Shown: positions 7,573-16,696 of the stretch, piece after piece | Numbering within the stretch: the stretch's first letter is position 1 | Layout: each line of letters opens with the position of its first letter | Source: Calditrichota bacterium | Lineage (GTDB): Bacteria > Zhuqueibacterota > Zhuqueibacteria > Residuimicrobiales > Krinioviventaceae | Length of the DNA: 38,628 nucleotides | Direction of reading: 5' to 3' | NCBI GenBank assembly: GCA_003818595.1 | Contig: RPQV01000002.1 | Location: 1 to 38,628, forward strand | Notes under the pieces: model-generated | Told to the model about the DNA's origin: nothing | Seen by the model: only the letters and a program-made list of their open reading frames with translations | The model's database searches: none | Position numbers and translations under genes: made by a program

Positions 7573-9426
7573 TTATTCATTTTGAAACTGCATTTGATAA
7601 AGTTGTTTGTATACACTCGAACGTGACATCAGCTCGTGATGGTTTCCAATGTCAGTGATTATTCCGTTTTCCATTACGACAATCTTATCAGCATGCAGAA
7701 CCGTGGACAACCGATGAGCGATGGCAAGGACAGTTCGATTCTTCATCAGATGATCAATCGCGCTCTGAACCAGTTTTTCTGATTGAGTATCAAGGGCAGA
7801 TGTGGCCTCATCCAAGATCAAAATAGGGGTATTTTTAAGTATAGCCCTGGCAATGGAAATCCGCTGGCGCTGGCCGCCTGACAAAGTGACGCCTCGTTCT
7901 CCGATAATCGTATCCAGTCCACTTTCCATCCGTTCGATGAATTCCCAGGCATTTGCGCTTTTAGCGGCATTGATGATTTCCTCATCAGTAAAATTCGGTA
8001 CTCCATAACCGATATTCATACGCACACTGTCATTGAACAAAATGGTTTCCTGAGTGACGATCCCAATTTGGTCGCGCAGGGAGGTCAAAACCAGATCGCG
8101 CACATCGACGCCATCAATGGTCACAGATCCGGAAGTGACATCATAGAACCGCGGAATAAGATCAACTAACGTCGATTTTCCCACACCACTGTGCCCAACA
8201 AACGCGACCATTTCCCCTTTATTAATGGTCAAATTAATATCCTTCAGAACGGGTATCTCCGGATTATAGGAAAAAAATACATTCTTGAAAACGATTCCCG
8301 TGGCGAAATTGGAAGCGGTTCTGGCGCCTGGTTTTACATAGACCTCTATTGGCCGGTCGAGGAACGTAAAGATACGTTCAGCGGCTGCCAATCCTGACTG
8401 CAGGACATTATTTAATCCTGATAATTCTTTTAAGGGCTGGAAAATCATGAACAAGAAAACGAGAAAACGTATAAAGTCTTCAGCATTGATCCCCTGCCCC
8501 TGAAACACCATGATTCCACCATACCATAGCAGGACAGTGAAAATCAGCACACCGATAGTCTCGCTGAGAGGTGAAGTCAGAGCATCGAGGCGTTTGGCAC
8601 GAAATGATTTGACAAAATAGTTGTCATTTATGGCTTTAAATTTAGCAATTTCGCGAAATTCAGCCGTGAATGCCTTAACGATCCGAATCGCCGAAATGGA
8701 TTCCTGAAATGTGGTGACCACCATTGATATCTGTTCCAGGACGCGTCGGCTCTTACGGCGCATGCTCTGCCCAATTTTGACAATGATATAACCGCTGACG
8801 GGTATCAGTATAAAAGTGGCCAAGGTCAGCTTCCAGCTGATCAAAATGAGGACAATGAGATAGGTAACGACCTGCAGAGGAGACAGAAATATTTTGACGA
8901 AACTGCTGTCCAAAACCGTTTGAATTCCATGGACGTCGTTGAATACAATTGAGGTGAGGGCGCCAGTGTGTTGCTTGTGAAAGAAGGAAAGCGGAAGTCT
9001 CAGAATTTTACTCTGCAGTTCATTGCGCAACTGCACGACAATTTTCATCTGTGTGTAATAAAAAAAGAGACGGTGCAGATAATTGGATATATTTTTGAAA
9101 AAGAAAGAGACAAAAATAATGATGCAGACCAGACGGAGTGTATCCTTTTTATCATCCTGGATCAACAGGGCCGAAATAGTTGCTTTAAGTTTGTCGTATG
9201 TTCTTTGGCTTTGCAATTGGCTGCTGATCCATTGTTCACGACTTGAATCATCTGCAGTCTGTTGCTGAACAGTGTTATCATTAGTGAAAAGTTCACGCAC
9301 AAAATCTGCGGAAACCCATACTGAAATAGCATTGAAAAAGACAAAGGTGACAGTGAAAAAGAAACCGATCGAGACCGGTTTCCAATAGGGTCTAATGTAA
9401 CGAAGAATGCGTAGATACAGCTTCAT
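7573..9426 (-). CDS. msbA: MsbA-type ABC transporter (lipid A / LPS flippase candidate)
   Basis: A 617-residue half-transporter with fused membrane and ATPase domains. Membrane helices occupy about residues 17-340. The nucleotide-binding domain has Walker A GHSGVGKST (411-419), Q-loop VTQET, signature LSGGQRQR (515-522), Walker B ILILDEATSALD (535-546), and the switch His in AIAHRLST. Such homodimers flip lipid A-core across the inner membrane using ATP, which suits the lipid A and core genes in the window. Other lipid or peptide substrates cannot be excluded. About 60 residues (45-100), polar and Gln-rich, lie between the first two helices and make this periplasmic loop longer than in E. coli MsbA. 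It is divergent from the GT4 gene. Confidence 0.85.
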   Translation of the reverse strand: MKLYLRILRYIRPYWKPVSIGFFFTVTFVFFNAISVWVSADFVRELFTNDNTVQQQTADDSSREQWISSQLQSQRTYDKLKATISALLIQDDKKDTLRLVCIIIFVSFFFKNISNYLHRLFFYYTQMKIVVQLRNELQSKILRLPLSFFHKQHTGALTSIVFNDVHGIQTVLDSSFVKIFLSPLQVVTYLIVLILISWKLTLATFILIPVSGYIIVKIGQSMRRKSRRVLEQISMVVTTFQESISAIRIVKAFTAEFREIAKFKAINDNYFVKSFRAKRLDALTSPLSETIGVLIFTVLLWYGGIMVFQGQGINAEDFIRFLVFLFMIFQPLKELSGLNNVLQSGLAAAERIFTFLDRPIEVYVKPGARTASNFATGIVFKNVFFSYNPEIPVLKDINLTINKGEMVAFVGHSGVGKSTLVDLIPRFYDVTSGSVTIDGVDVRDLVLTSLRDQIGIVTQETILFNDSVRMNIGYGVPNFTDEEIINAAKSANAWEFIERMESGLDTIIGERGVTLSGGQRQRISIARAILKNTPILILDEATSALDTQSEKLVQSAIDHLMKNRTVLAIAHRLSTVLHADKIVVMENGIITDIGNHHELMSRSSVYKQLYQMQFQNE

Positions 9427-9537
9427 TTTATAATGTCGTCTTTGATGGTTAAGATTTGCGTATTATTCTACAATTGAGTAAATTTGTTGTCGATAAATAT
9501 AAAGATAAAAATTATAACTGCATACGAGTTTTTTGCC

Positions 9538-10641
9538 TTGAATATTCTTTTTCTCACGCATCAGGGGGGGATGGCCGGGTCTACTTTATCGATTTATTAT
9601 TTAGCCCGTGGACTCGCTCAAAACGGTCATCGAGTGATCATCGGCTGCTCCGCTGATGTTTTACTTTATCAGCTCTTGGATCAAACTTCTATTATTCCGG
9701 CGCCCATGATTTTCAAGAATAAATTTGATCTTCAGAATATGAGGCAAATTCGTGATATTGTAAAAAGGTATCATATCGACTTGGTCAACGCTCAATCCGG
9801 CATCGATCGTTATACCTCAATCTTTGCTCGATGGATATTCAAGCTGGATGTCGCCCTCGTCCACACCCGCCGGCAAAAACCAATGAGTCTTGGTTTTTTT
9901 CTGCAGAACTGGCTCTATTATCGAGGAACAGACAAAATTATCGCCGTAAGTCATGGTGTAAAGCAGGGCTTAATTCAGATGGGTATACCGCCACATCACA
10001 TTTTGGTTATTTCCAATGGAACACCACGCGAAAAATACGAAAGCGTCAAGGCGCCCAACCTCCTAGAACTGAGACGTCGATACGGAATCAATCCCGCGAT
10101 TCCGATCATCGGCTGCGTTTCCCGGCTAAAACAACAGGACCAGCTCCTGGCGGCACTGAACTATGTTGATACCAAAACTGCCGTTATCTTTATCGGCATT
10201 GAAGAACAGCCTCAGTTCCGAGACTTTACTATTAAATATGCGGATCGTCATCAGATCATTTACGCCGGGCAATTAACACAGGCAGAAACGCTTGAACATT
10301 ATCCATTATTTGATCTTAAAGTATTACCATCAAATATGGAGGGATTATCTCAGGCGCTGTTGGAAGCCATGGCCATGGGAATTCCAGTCATTGCCACCAA
10401 AGCTTCCGGCAATTTAGACTTGATTAGGGATAATCAAAATGGACTTTATTTCGAAGAGCATAATGTTATACAGTTGGCACAGAAGATCACGCTCTTACTG
10501 GAAAATCCTGATCTGCGGCACCGATTGGCCGAATGCGGAAAACGTACTGCGCTTGAAGAGTTCTCGATCGAACGAACCATTAGTCACTATGAAAAGGAAT
10601 TCGCAGAAATTATTAAGGAACGAAATGAAAAAAAACGCTGA
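9538..10641 (+). CDS. Glycosyltransferase family 4
   Basis: A retaining GT-B glycosyltransferase of the GT4 group, using a nucleotide sugar in the cytoplasm, probably in LPS core or O-antigen assembly. With a TTG start at 9538 the protein is 367 residues. It begins MNILFLTHQGGMAGSTLSIYYLARGL, the expected first strand and Gly-rich loop. IIGCVSRLKQQDQL marks the second domain, and PSNMEGLSQALLEAMAMGIPVIAT carries the EX7E pair (Glu268, Glu276). Another TTG at 9484 adds 18 residues that do not look like GT4; an ATG after GGGGGG would remove the first strand. The start is therefore uncertain. The stop overlaps the next gene by 17 bases. Confidence 0.85.
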   Translation: MNILFLTHQGGMAGSTLSIYYLARGLAQNGHRVIIGCSADVLLYQLLDQTSIIPAPMIFKNKFDLQNMRQIRDIVKRYHIDLVNAQSGIDRYTSIFARWIFKLDVALVHTRRQKPMSLGFFLQNWLYYRGTDKIIAVSHGVKQGLIQMGIPPHHILVISNGTPREKYESVKAPNLLELRRRYGINPAIPIIGCVSRLKQQDQLLAALNYVDTKTAVIFIGIEEQPQFRDFTIKYADRHQIIYAGQLTQAETLEHYPLFDLKVLPSNMEGLSQALLEAMAMGIPVIATKASGNLDLIRDNQNGLYFEEHNVIQLAQKITLLLENPDLRHRLAECGKRTALEEFSIERTISHYEKEFAEIIKERNEKKR

Positions 10642-11653
10642 ATATCGGAACATCCTCATCATCCAGACGGCTTTTCTCGGCGACGTGATCCTCACCACTC
10701 CACTCATTCGTGCAACGCAGGAACTGTTCCCTCTTTCGGACATTGATGTTTTGGTTATTCCAGAGACGGCAACAGTCTTGGCCAATAATCCCTATATCCG
10801 CAATATTTACACTTTCGATAAACGTGCGAATAAGAAGGCCGCTTTTTTCAGCATGATTCGCGAAATAAGAAACCATCATTATGATCTGGGCATCACGCCG
10901 CATAAATCCATGACTTCCGCCCAACTCTTATGGTTGGGTGGAGTGAAAAGGAGAATCGGTTTTGCTGGCAACGCAGCCTCGCTACTCTATACGGACCGCA
11001 TCAAGTTTAATCCAACCAAGGCGCAAATTGTACGAAACCTTGATCTCTTGACCACATTCACCAGTCGTCGTTTTTCCTCTCAAACCGACATTTATTTTGA
11101 TAAAGAGATAAAAGGAAAAGCAGCAGTCTTACTGCAGCCTTTTCAAAAATTTTCAAACCGGATTGCGATCGCCCCTGGATCTGTGTGGGCAACAAAACGT
11201 TGGCCGGAGGAAAAATACATCGAATTAGCCGCGCGACTGAAAAAACACGATGTTTTGCTGGTGTTCATCGGAAGTGTTGATGAATGGGGACTTTGTCAAC
11301 GAATTATAGACGCGAGCCGCACCTCTCAAGCTATAAATCTGGCTGGAAAGACCAACCTGCTGGAAGCCGCTGCATTAACCGCCGCCTGTCATCTGATGAT
11401 CTGTAATGACAGTGGTGCACTTCATCTGGCGAACGCTGTTAAAACAGATGTCTTTGCATTCTTCGGCCCAACTGTGCGCTCCTTCGGGTTCGCCCCTTTT
11501 CGCGAAAACGACCGCGTCTTTGAGAGTGAGATCAGCTGTCGCCCATGCAGCACGCATGGCGGCGATGAATGCCCACTAAAGCACTTTAACTGTATGCAAA
11601 ACATCAGCGTCGAGCGGGTTTATCGTTCGATATGCGATCACTTGAGTCTATAG
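10625..11653 (+). CDS. Glycosyltransferase family 9 (heptosyltransferase-like)
   Basis: Likely transfers ADP-heptose or a related sugar to the LPS inner core. The 342-residue protein has ILIIQTAFLGDVILTTPLIRA (Asp20 of the GD motif), APGSVWATKRWPEEKY at the start of the second domain, and CNDSGALHLANAVKTDVFAFFGPT, the GT9 nucleotide-sugar site. A Cys-rich tail of WaaF-like proteins follows (SCRPC...DECPL..FNCM). The ATG at 10625 follows AAGGA and overlaps the GT4 stop, so the pair is translationally coupled. It ends 12 bases from the oppositely directed GT2 gene, with no evident terminator between. Confidence 0.88.
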   Translation: MKKNAEYRNILIIQTAFLGDVILTTPLIRATQELFPLSDIDVLVIPETATVLANNPYIRNIYTFDKRANKKAAFFSMIREIRNHHYDLGITPHKSMTSAQLLWLGGVKRRIGFAGNAASLLYTDRIKFNPTKAQIVRNLDLLTTFTSRRFSSQTDIYFDKEIKGKAAVLLQPFQKFSNRIAIAPGSVWATKRWPEEKYIELAARLKKHDVLLVFIGSVDEWGLCQRIIDASRTSQAINLAGKTNLLEAAALTAACHLMICNDSGALHLANAVKTDVFAFFGPTVRSFGFAPFRENDRVFESEISCRPCSTHGGDECPLKHFNCMQNISVERVYRSICDHLSL

Positions 11654-11665
11654 TCGTTCAAAATA

Positions 11666-12427
11666 TCAATAGAGTTGATTCGGCCGATGTTTTTTCTCCC
11701 ATATCATGAGATATTTCATATAGGCGGCAAATGCCGAATTGACAGCAAGGATAAGACCCTGTTTGCCGTCCAGAAAACCGGCCTTTAAAAGGTATATCTG
11801 CACGAATTCCAATATACCTCTCAATACTGATCTCCCGACATTGCTTGTTTTTCCCTTTTCCACCTTTTCCTGCGCACCCAAAGAAGCATATTTATCAATC
11901 TTGGCAATATGAGATGACAAGGTGGGGAAAGTATAATGTTTTAAAATTTGTTCGATGATGCCCGCTTGCCCTCTTAATTCGACGCCTTCGTGCACCGGTT
12001 TCTCATTAAAGCGGCCAAATTGACGATTGAAAAAGCGAAGAGGATAATCTTTATTCCAACCACTGTGTTTCATGAGACGGCCGAGATAAAAGGAACGTCG
12101 ATTGATTCGATAACCCTGAAAATCAGAGCCACTATTTCTGATTTCTAATAGACGTTGAGCCAGGTCGAAAGAAACCTCCTCATCCGCATCAATAGAAAAA
12201 ATCCAGTCGAATTGTGCAGAATCTACCGCAAGTTGCTTGGTGCAGCCAAAACCCAGCCATTCACTGCTGACAATATGGCATCCATAACGTATGCAAATCT
12301 CTAGAGTTTTATCAGTTGAGCCGGAATCAATGACGATAATTTCATCTGCCCACTGCACTGATTTCAGACAGCGTTCGATATTTCGTTCTTCATTCAAGGT
12401 GATAATAGTGACTGATATGTTAAGCAT
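11666..12427 (-). CDS. Glycosyltransferase family 2 (WaaE/KdtX-like)
   Basis: A 253-residue GT-A enzyme. It has SVTIITLNEERNIERCL at the N-terminus, IIVIDSGSTDKT, and WIFSIDADEEVS with the metal-binding DAD. FYLGRLMKHSGWNKDYPLRFFNR and NEKPVHEGVE, characteristic of the WaaE/KdtX branch that adds glucose to the LPS inner core, follow. The C-terminal part (about 205-253) is hydrophobic or amphipathic, as in relatives. The start at the ATG 12425-12427 overlaps the preceding GT9 stop (ATGCTTAA). It is the last gene of the long envelope operon. Confidence 0.87.
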   Translation of the reverse strand: MLNISVTIITLNEERNIERCLKSVQWADEIIVIDSGSTDKTLEICIRYGCHIVSSEWLGFGCTKQLAVDSAQFDWIFSIDADEEVSFDLAQRLLEIRNSGSDFQGYRINRRSFYLGRLMKHSGWNKDYPLRFFNRQFGRFNEKPVHEGVELRGQAGIIEQILKHYTFPTLSSHIAKIDKYASLGAQEKVEKGKTSNVGRSVLRGILEFVQIYLLKAGFLDGKQGLILAVNSAFAAYMKYLMIWEKKHRPNQLY

Positions 12428-13469
12428 AAATTTTGATGCCAAATTGAGGTGCAATCTCTTTAAAGCGGGCAAACGCTTCCTCGGGGTTATAGTCGTAATC
12501 CCGCGTAAAATTAACCCGCCAGTTAAATTCCGGATTAAAAAGATGAAAATGGGTGGCGACATAACCCTGTGGCGACCATGACTGTGGGTTGATGATGCCA
12601 AAGAAAGCCAGGGTTGGCGTTTTGGTGGCAACGGCCATATGATTGATGCCGCCATCATTACAAAACAGAAAACGCGCCCGTCGAAGGGCGGCAGAACATT
12701 GGTCAATATTGGTGGAAGGAAGTACCCAAAGTGGTCGACAAGCGGCATTTCTCATTTCTTCCACATAAGACTCTTCGCCGGGCCCCCAAATGACCACTGG
12801 GGTCAACTCTGTCTTTTGCCCAATGATATCAGCCAACCTTGCGAAATGATCTCCGGACCAGGCTTTTTGCGGATAGGATGATCCCGGGGAAAACAACGCT
12901 ATCTGCTTGTCCTGCAGTCCTTGCTGCTGAATCCAATGATCAATAAATTCATTCGCCTGCGGGCTTGAATAAATAAAGAGTTCAAACGGTTCCTCTTCTA
13001 TCCCCAAAGGTTTGAGCGTATCAAAACGCTTTGCTGCGTTATAACGTTCCGGGCCATCTGCCGCCAGCAGATTATAAAACAGTCGCCCTTTCCCCTGCTC
13101 ATTTCCCAGACGGTAGCGTGCGCCGCTCAATGCAATGATTTGTGCGGAAAACGTAGAGTTATTCGAGTCAATGATCAGATCATACTTTTTCCGCCGCACC
13201 TTTAAAAAAAGTTTTACCCGATTGTACAGATCCTTCCTGCCGTGGTACCTGTGTACCGGGAAAATATTTGATAAATGGGGGTGGTTAAGTAAAAGGCGAT
13301 CGTAGGGTATATAAACCAAAAAATCAATCTGTGCAGCGGGAAATTTTCGCCTTAATGCATGTAAATATCCGGAAGTGAGCAACACATCTCCCAATGGCCG
13401 CAGATGGACAATGAGTATTTTTTTGATGCTTTCTGGGTTAAACGCTTTATTACGACCGATAATCCACAT
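12420..13469 (-). CDS. Glycosyltransferase family 9 (heptosyltransferase-like)
   Basis: A second GT9 enzyme, 349 residues from the ATG at 13467-13469. A TTG five codons upstream is an alternative. Motifs are IKKILIVHLRPLGDVLLTSG (Asp28), SPGSSYPQKAWSGDHFARL, VVIWGPGEE, and CNDGGINHMAVATKTPTLAFFG. Its predicted job is adding a heptose or similar sugar to the LPS core on the cytoplasmic face. It overlaps the end of the DUF6165 gene by about 20 bases and the start of the next GT2 by eight. This tight coupling suggests a fixed production ratio. The acceptor is unknown. Confidence 0.87.
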   Translation of the reverse strand: MWIIGRNKAFNPESIKKILIVHLRPLGDVLLTSGYLHALRRKFPAAQIDFLVYIPYDRLLLNHPHLSNIFPVHRYHGRKDLYNRVKLFLKVRRKKYDLIIDSNNSTFSAQIIALSGARYRLGNEQGKGRLFYNLLAADGPERYNAAKRFDTLKPLGIEEEPFELFIYSSPQANEFIDHWIQQQGLQDKQIALFSPGSSYPQKAWSGDHFARLADIIGQKTELTPVVIWGPGEESYVEEMRNAACRPLWVLPSTNIDQCSAALRRARFLFCNDGGINHMAVATKTPTLAFFGIINPQSWSPQGYVATHFHLFNPEFNWRVNFTRDYDYNPEEAFARFKEIAPQFGIKIYA

Positions 13470-13830
13470 ATTGTTTTTCTTCAATCAAATTCGATCCCGT
13501 ATGGGTATTGATCCGCTTTTTAATCTCAGCACGACGATCATTTTCGAAATAGACACTGCGCGCCAACTGGATGAACTCATCATCGAATGCTCGCTGCTGT
13601 TCTTTGCGACGGATTTGGTCTTCGATATCCCACAATGATCTATTAACCGAAAGAAGATCTTTAAAATCGGGTGAATCTGGGGTGAAATGAATTAAAGACA
13701 TCGCTTCAGCCAGCAGCTGATATTCCTTTTGGATATTGGCTGTTTTAATGGGATCGCTCATTTTTTCCAGCTTAATGAGGAGAATTGTCACTTTATCGAC
13801 CAACTCGCCATTGGAAATTTCGATTTTCAT
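13450..13830 (-). CDS. DUF6165 family protein
   Basis: A 126-residue soluble protein starting MKIEISNGELVDKVTILLIKLEK, followed by a helical, charged body (KTANIQKEYQLL, LLSVNRSLWDIEDQIRRKEQQRAFD, FENDRRAEIKKRIN). The N-terminus matches what I recall of DUF6165, small proteins often found among glycosyltransferase genes and without a known biochemical role. GGAGGT stands close before the ATG at 13828-13830. It lies between a GT2 and a GT9 gene in the core operon, overlapping the latter. That fits an accessory or regulatory role in glycan synthesis (inference). The tail ends with KQYVDYRS. Confidence 0.75.
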   Translation of the reverse strand: MKIEISNGELVDKVTILLIKLEKMSDPIKTANIQKEYQLLAEAMSLIHFTPDSPDFKDLLSVNRSLWDIEDQIRRKEQQRAFDDEFIQLARSVYFENDRRAEIKKRINTHTGSNLIEEKQYVDYRS

Positions 13831-13843
13831 ATACCTCCGACCG

Positions 13844-14692
13844 TTACAAGTTGATAACCGACAACTCGTCATCCTCCAAAGGATTGACAAGTCCGAACTC
13901 ACAGACCATATCATTTTTTTTATGAATCGCAGCTTTTCTTTGCAGATAATACTCCTGATTCACCCGTTTTTCGCCTTCGCGATAAGGAGCGTGATACATA
14001 TGTACGGGAAACTCACTCTCAAAAGGATTGAGACCGAGAACACCGCTTTGATGGAGCCTCCGTCCCATATCATCATCTTCATTACCCCAGCCTTGATATC
14101 GCTCATCATAACCATTGATGCGCACATAATCTTCACGATTCACCAAACAAACGCCTCCTCGCAGCTTGGGACCTATTTGACGGAGACGATATTTTTTAAA
14201 AAAATGATAAAGTGTATCTCTACGATATTGTTGTCTGACTTCTTTGACTTGTTCAGATGTCACCAGTTCATGAAAGTTGCCATCGATAATCATTTTGTCT
14301 GTCAATTGTTCAGTCTGTTGCAACGTCAATCGAATAGGCCAGGCCACTTGGAACCGTCCAGGGCGAAGATGATCAACAAAAGTACGAAAATAGTTTTTAG
14401 TATAAATGATGTCTTGATCTAAAAAAATCAGATGGTCGCCTTCTGCAATCCTAACGGCGTTGTTCCGCGATCTCGAGAGACGAAAGCCTTTATGCTCCTG
14501 TCTGACATATTTCACCCTCATCTTCAATTCAGGAATGAATTTTTTTATTGTTTCAATCATCTCACCAGAAGACCCATCGTCAGAAATGATCAATTCATCC
14601 GGCCTAATCGATTGTGAGGCAAGGCAAAGCAGACCGCGCGCGAGAAAATCAGCCCGATTATGTACCGTAATAATAACCGTCAATAAACCCAT
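13844..14692 (-). CDS. Glycosyltransferase family 2 with galactosyltransferase-like C-terminal motif
   Basis: A 282-residue GT-A enzyme. MGLLTVIITVHNRADFLARGL and IISDDGSSGE form the nucleotide site. HLIFLDQDIIYTKNYF supplies a DQD in place of the common DxD. GWGNEDDDMGRRL (about 213-225) is the acid-rich motif of the chondroitin-synthase/GalT C-terminal domain (Glyco_transf_7C type). It belongs to the core/O-chain operon, 50 bases after another GT2 and 13 bases before DUF6165. The donor sugar is not predictable; Gal or GalNAc would be typical for relatives. Confidence 0.87.
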   Translation of the reverse strand: MGLLTVIITVHNRADFLARGLLCLASQSIRPDELIISDDGSSGEMIETIKKFIPELKMRVKYVRQEHKGFRLSRSRNNAVRIAEGDHLIFLDQDIIYTKNYFRTFVDHLRPGRFQVAWPIRLTLQQTEQLTDKMIIDGNFHELVTSEQVKEVRQQYRRDTLYHFFKKYRLRQIGPKLRGGVCLVNREDYVRINGYDERYQGWGNEDDDMGRRLHQSGVLGLNPFESEFPVHMYHAPYREGEKRVNQEYYLQRKAAIHKKNDMVCEFGLVNPLEDDELSVINL

Positions 14693-14742
14693 ATTAAAAA
14701 AATGTCCTTTCCTTCCTGTTGGTCAAACTTTGCCATAGACGG

Positions 14743-15495
14743 TCAGAGCAGTTTGTTTTTACGTAAAAACAATCCAACTTGGTAAATTCCGCGACGATAA
14801 CCCTTAAAATGCATGTCTCTCGCCCGCATTTTTTCCGATGCCTGCAGCTCCTTAATGGTTGAACGCGTCGAGATGCCGTGTCCTTCCACAAAAACAGAAA
14901 CCAGCGTATCAATATGACTGAACTGCATTTGATGCATAAGCGCCCTCAGAAACCATTCGTAATCGGCTGCAATTTGAAAAGAAGGGTCGTAGCAGCCGAT
15001 TTCATCGAATGCACCTTTACGAATGAACGTCGAAGCATGGGGTAAACTGCCGCTATAGAAATCCAGCCGCGATCGTTTCTTGGGCCGCCAAATTCGAGAA
15101 CTGCCGGAAAGTTCATTTAATAACAGTTGATTGCCGTAAAAGACATCAACATTGGCTGTCACCTCGGCAATCCGTCTGACAGCATTTTCAATCGCCGTGG
15201 AATGGCAGAAAAAATCCCCGCCATTGAGGAAAATACAATAATCACCGGTTGCAGCGCGAATTCCTTTATTCATCGCATCATAAATACCCTTGTCAGGTTC
15301 TCGAATCAAGGTGGTGATGTGAGACCGGTAGGCGTTTATTCGGTCATAGGTTCCATCCGTCGAAGCTCCATCGATCACTATGTAATCGATGTGGGGGTAG
15401 GTTTGTTCCGCAACACTGAATAAGGTGCGCTCAATCTGGCCGACCGCATTACGACAGATAGTGATGATTGAAATGATCAGATTATTCTTTTGCAT
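14743..15495 (-). CDS. Glycosyltransferase family 2
   Basis: About 250 residues with ISIITICRNAVGQIERTLFSV, DYIVIDGASTDGT and REPDKGIYDAMNKGIRAATGDYCIFLNGGDFF. This is the WcaA/WfgS-like GT2 layout seen in exopolysaccharide and O-antigen loci. The C-terminal half has HASTFIRKGAFDEIGCYDPSF and AADYEWFLR. The ATG at 15493-15495 overlaps the upstream GT9 stop by 14 bases. An ATG five codons earlier (15510) is also possible; neither has a strong ribosome site. Its role in LPS or surface glycan synthesis is inferred from context. Confidence 0.87.
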   Translation of the reverse strand: MQKNNLIISIITICRNAVGQIERTLFSVAEQTYPHIDYIVIDGASTDGTYDRINAYRSHITTLIREPDKGIYDAMNKGIRAATGDYCIFLNGGDFFCHSTAIENAVRRIAEVTANVDVFYGNQLLLNELSGSSRIWRPKKRSRLDFYSGSLPHASTFIRKGAFDEIGCYDPSFQIAADYEWFLRALMHQMQFSHIDTLVSVFVEGHGISTRSTIKELQASEKMRARDMHFKGYRRGIYQVGLFLRKNKLL

Positions 15496-16696
15496 CTTGC
15501 AGCAGCTCATCCGCCGCAGAGCAAACTCGTGCGACCGTTATCGAATGAATCGGAATGTTGTTCTTATAATCTGATGCATACTGAGTAAATTGACCGGTTT
15601 TCTTCAGCTCTTCCATTTGAGGAGGGAAAATGAACCGCAACCAATTATTAAAATTTTCCGGATAATGATTAAACCGAAATGCGTGGGAGCCGCTGGTGAC
15701 ACAAATAGTTCTGGTCCCCTGTGCAGCAGCCATATGCATGGCGGCGGTATCATTGGAAATGACAATCGCAGCATGTTTGAGTAAAAAAGCCAATTCAACC
15801 AGCGTAGTCTTGTCGCAATAATTAATGATAGGAGGCGTCAGCTTTTTTATTAGTGCACGGATCCGTTTCCGATCCGCTTTGCCGTGCCCAACGATGACCG
15901 GGAAGAGTCCATACTGCTGACGAAGGTAAGTAACGACGTGATCAAAGCCAAGCCATGTCTTATAATGTGAACTCGCACCGGGAACAATCACTGCATATTT
16001 TTCATTCGGAAGCGTGAAACTCGTGGAATTGGGAAACTCAAGAGTCGGCTGCAGACATTCAATTTCCTGATTGATGAAGGCGCTGATGATTTCACGATTC
16101 CTTTCGAATTCAAAACGTGGAGTCTCTGAAACCTGAATCAAACGGTGATAAAAGGTGTCAGTTACTGCTTTTTGATCGGGACGTTCTTGAGAATCGTCGC
16201 CCATAACGCCAACGCATTCAGGCGCTTGAGAGGCATAGATTAAAAGGTCGCCGTAAATTTCTCGTGAAAACGTAGGCTGCAACGCCGTTTCGAATCCGCG
16301 CGAATGAATTTCCTCCATCATCTGCAAATAATAGGATTTGTCTTTAATAAAACGATCACGATCTACCCAAATGAAATGATCAACATTACTTTGGTCTAAA
16401 GATTCTGCAAGGTTTTTGTAGACAATATTGCCGCATAATGTTATTGTATAGTTACGGTATCGCTCGCTATTGCGGATGTACCGGAGAAAATTGCGAAACA
16501 GGATATAATCGCCAATTAAATCAATTCTAACCAGCAGTAGTGTTTGAGGGTGGACTGCGGGTGCAACTGCAGATGCCCAATGGTGCTTTTTTATTTGCGG
16601 TAATATTACATTGGTGATGAATCGTCTTTTACGAAAACGATGACCTACCGAGTCGCTGATCTCCCACAATATTTTTTTTTCATCCTTTGAGCGCAT
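15482..16696 (-). CDS. Glycosyltransferase family 9-like protein with N-terminal extension
   Basis: A 404-residue GT9 relative, longer than the usual 340-350. The extra part is a basic N-terminus (RHRFRKRRF region, about 1-50) before LLLVRIDLIGDYILFRNFLRYIR, the GD-containing first motif. The second domain has VIVPGASSHYKTWLGFDHVV, PVIVGHGKADRKR, and ISNDTAAMHMAAAQGTRTICVTSG. It is the third GT9 gene in the window and the most divergent, so heptosyl transfer is only a guess. Both ends overlap neighbours (17 bases with the pyruvyl transferase, 14 with the GT2). Confidence 0.82.
   Translation of the reverse strand: MRSKDEKKILWEISDSVGHRFRKRRFITNVILPQIKKHHWASAVAPAVHPQTLLLVRIDLIGDYILFRNFLRYIRNSERYRNYTITLCGNIVYKNLAESLDQSNVDHFIWVDRDRFIKDKSYYLQMMEEIHSRGFETALQPTFSREIYGDLLIYASQAPECVGVMGDDSQERPDQKAVTDTFYHRLIQVSETPRFEFERNREIISAFINQEIECLQPTLEFPNSTSFTLPNEKYAVIVPGASSHYKTWLGFDHVVTYLRQQYGLFPVIVGHGKADRKRIRALIKKLTPPIINYCDKTTLVELAFLLKHAAIVISNDTAAMHMAAAQGTRTICVTSGSHAFRFNHYPENFNNWLRFIFPPQMEELKKTGQFTQYASDYKNNIPIHSITVARVCSAADELLQDAKE

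Noticed and set aside
10439..10624. Upstream extension of the second plus-strand glycosyltransferase
   Set aside because: It lies inside the GT4 gene in another frame; the ATG at 10625 has a ribosome site and gives the normal GT9 N-terminus.
12428..12748. 107-residue N-terminal extension of the WaaE-like gene
   Set aside because: It overlaps the GT9 gene in another frame and has no GT2 similarity; MLNISVTIITLNEE is the natural start.
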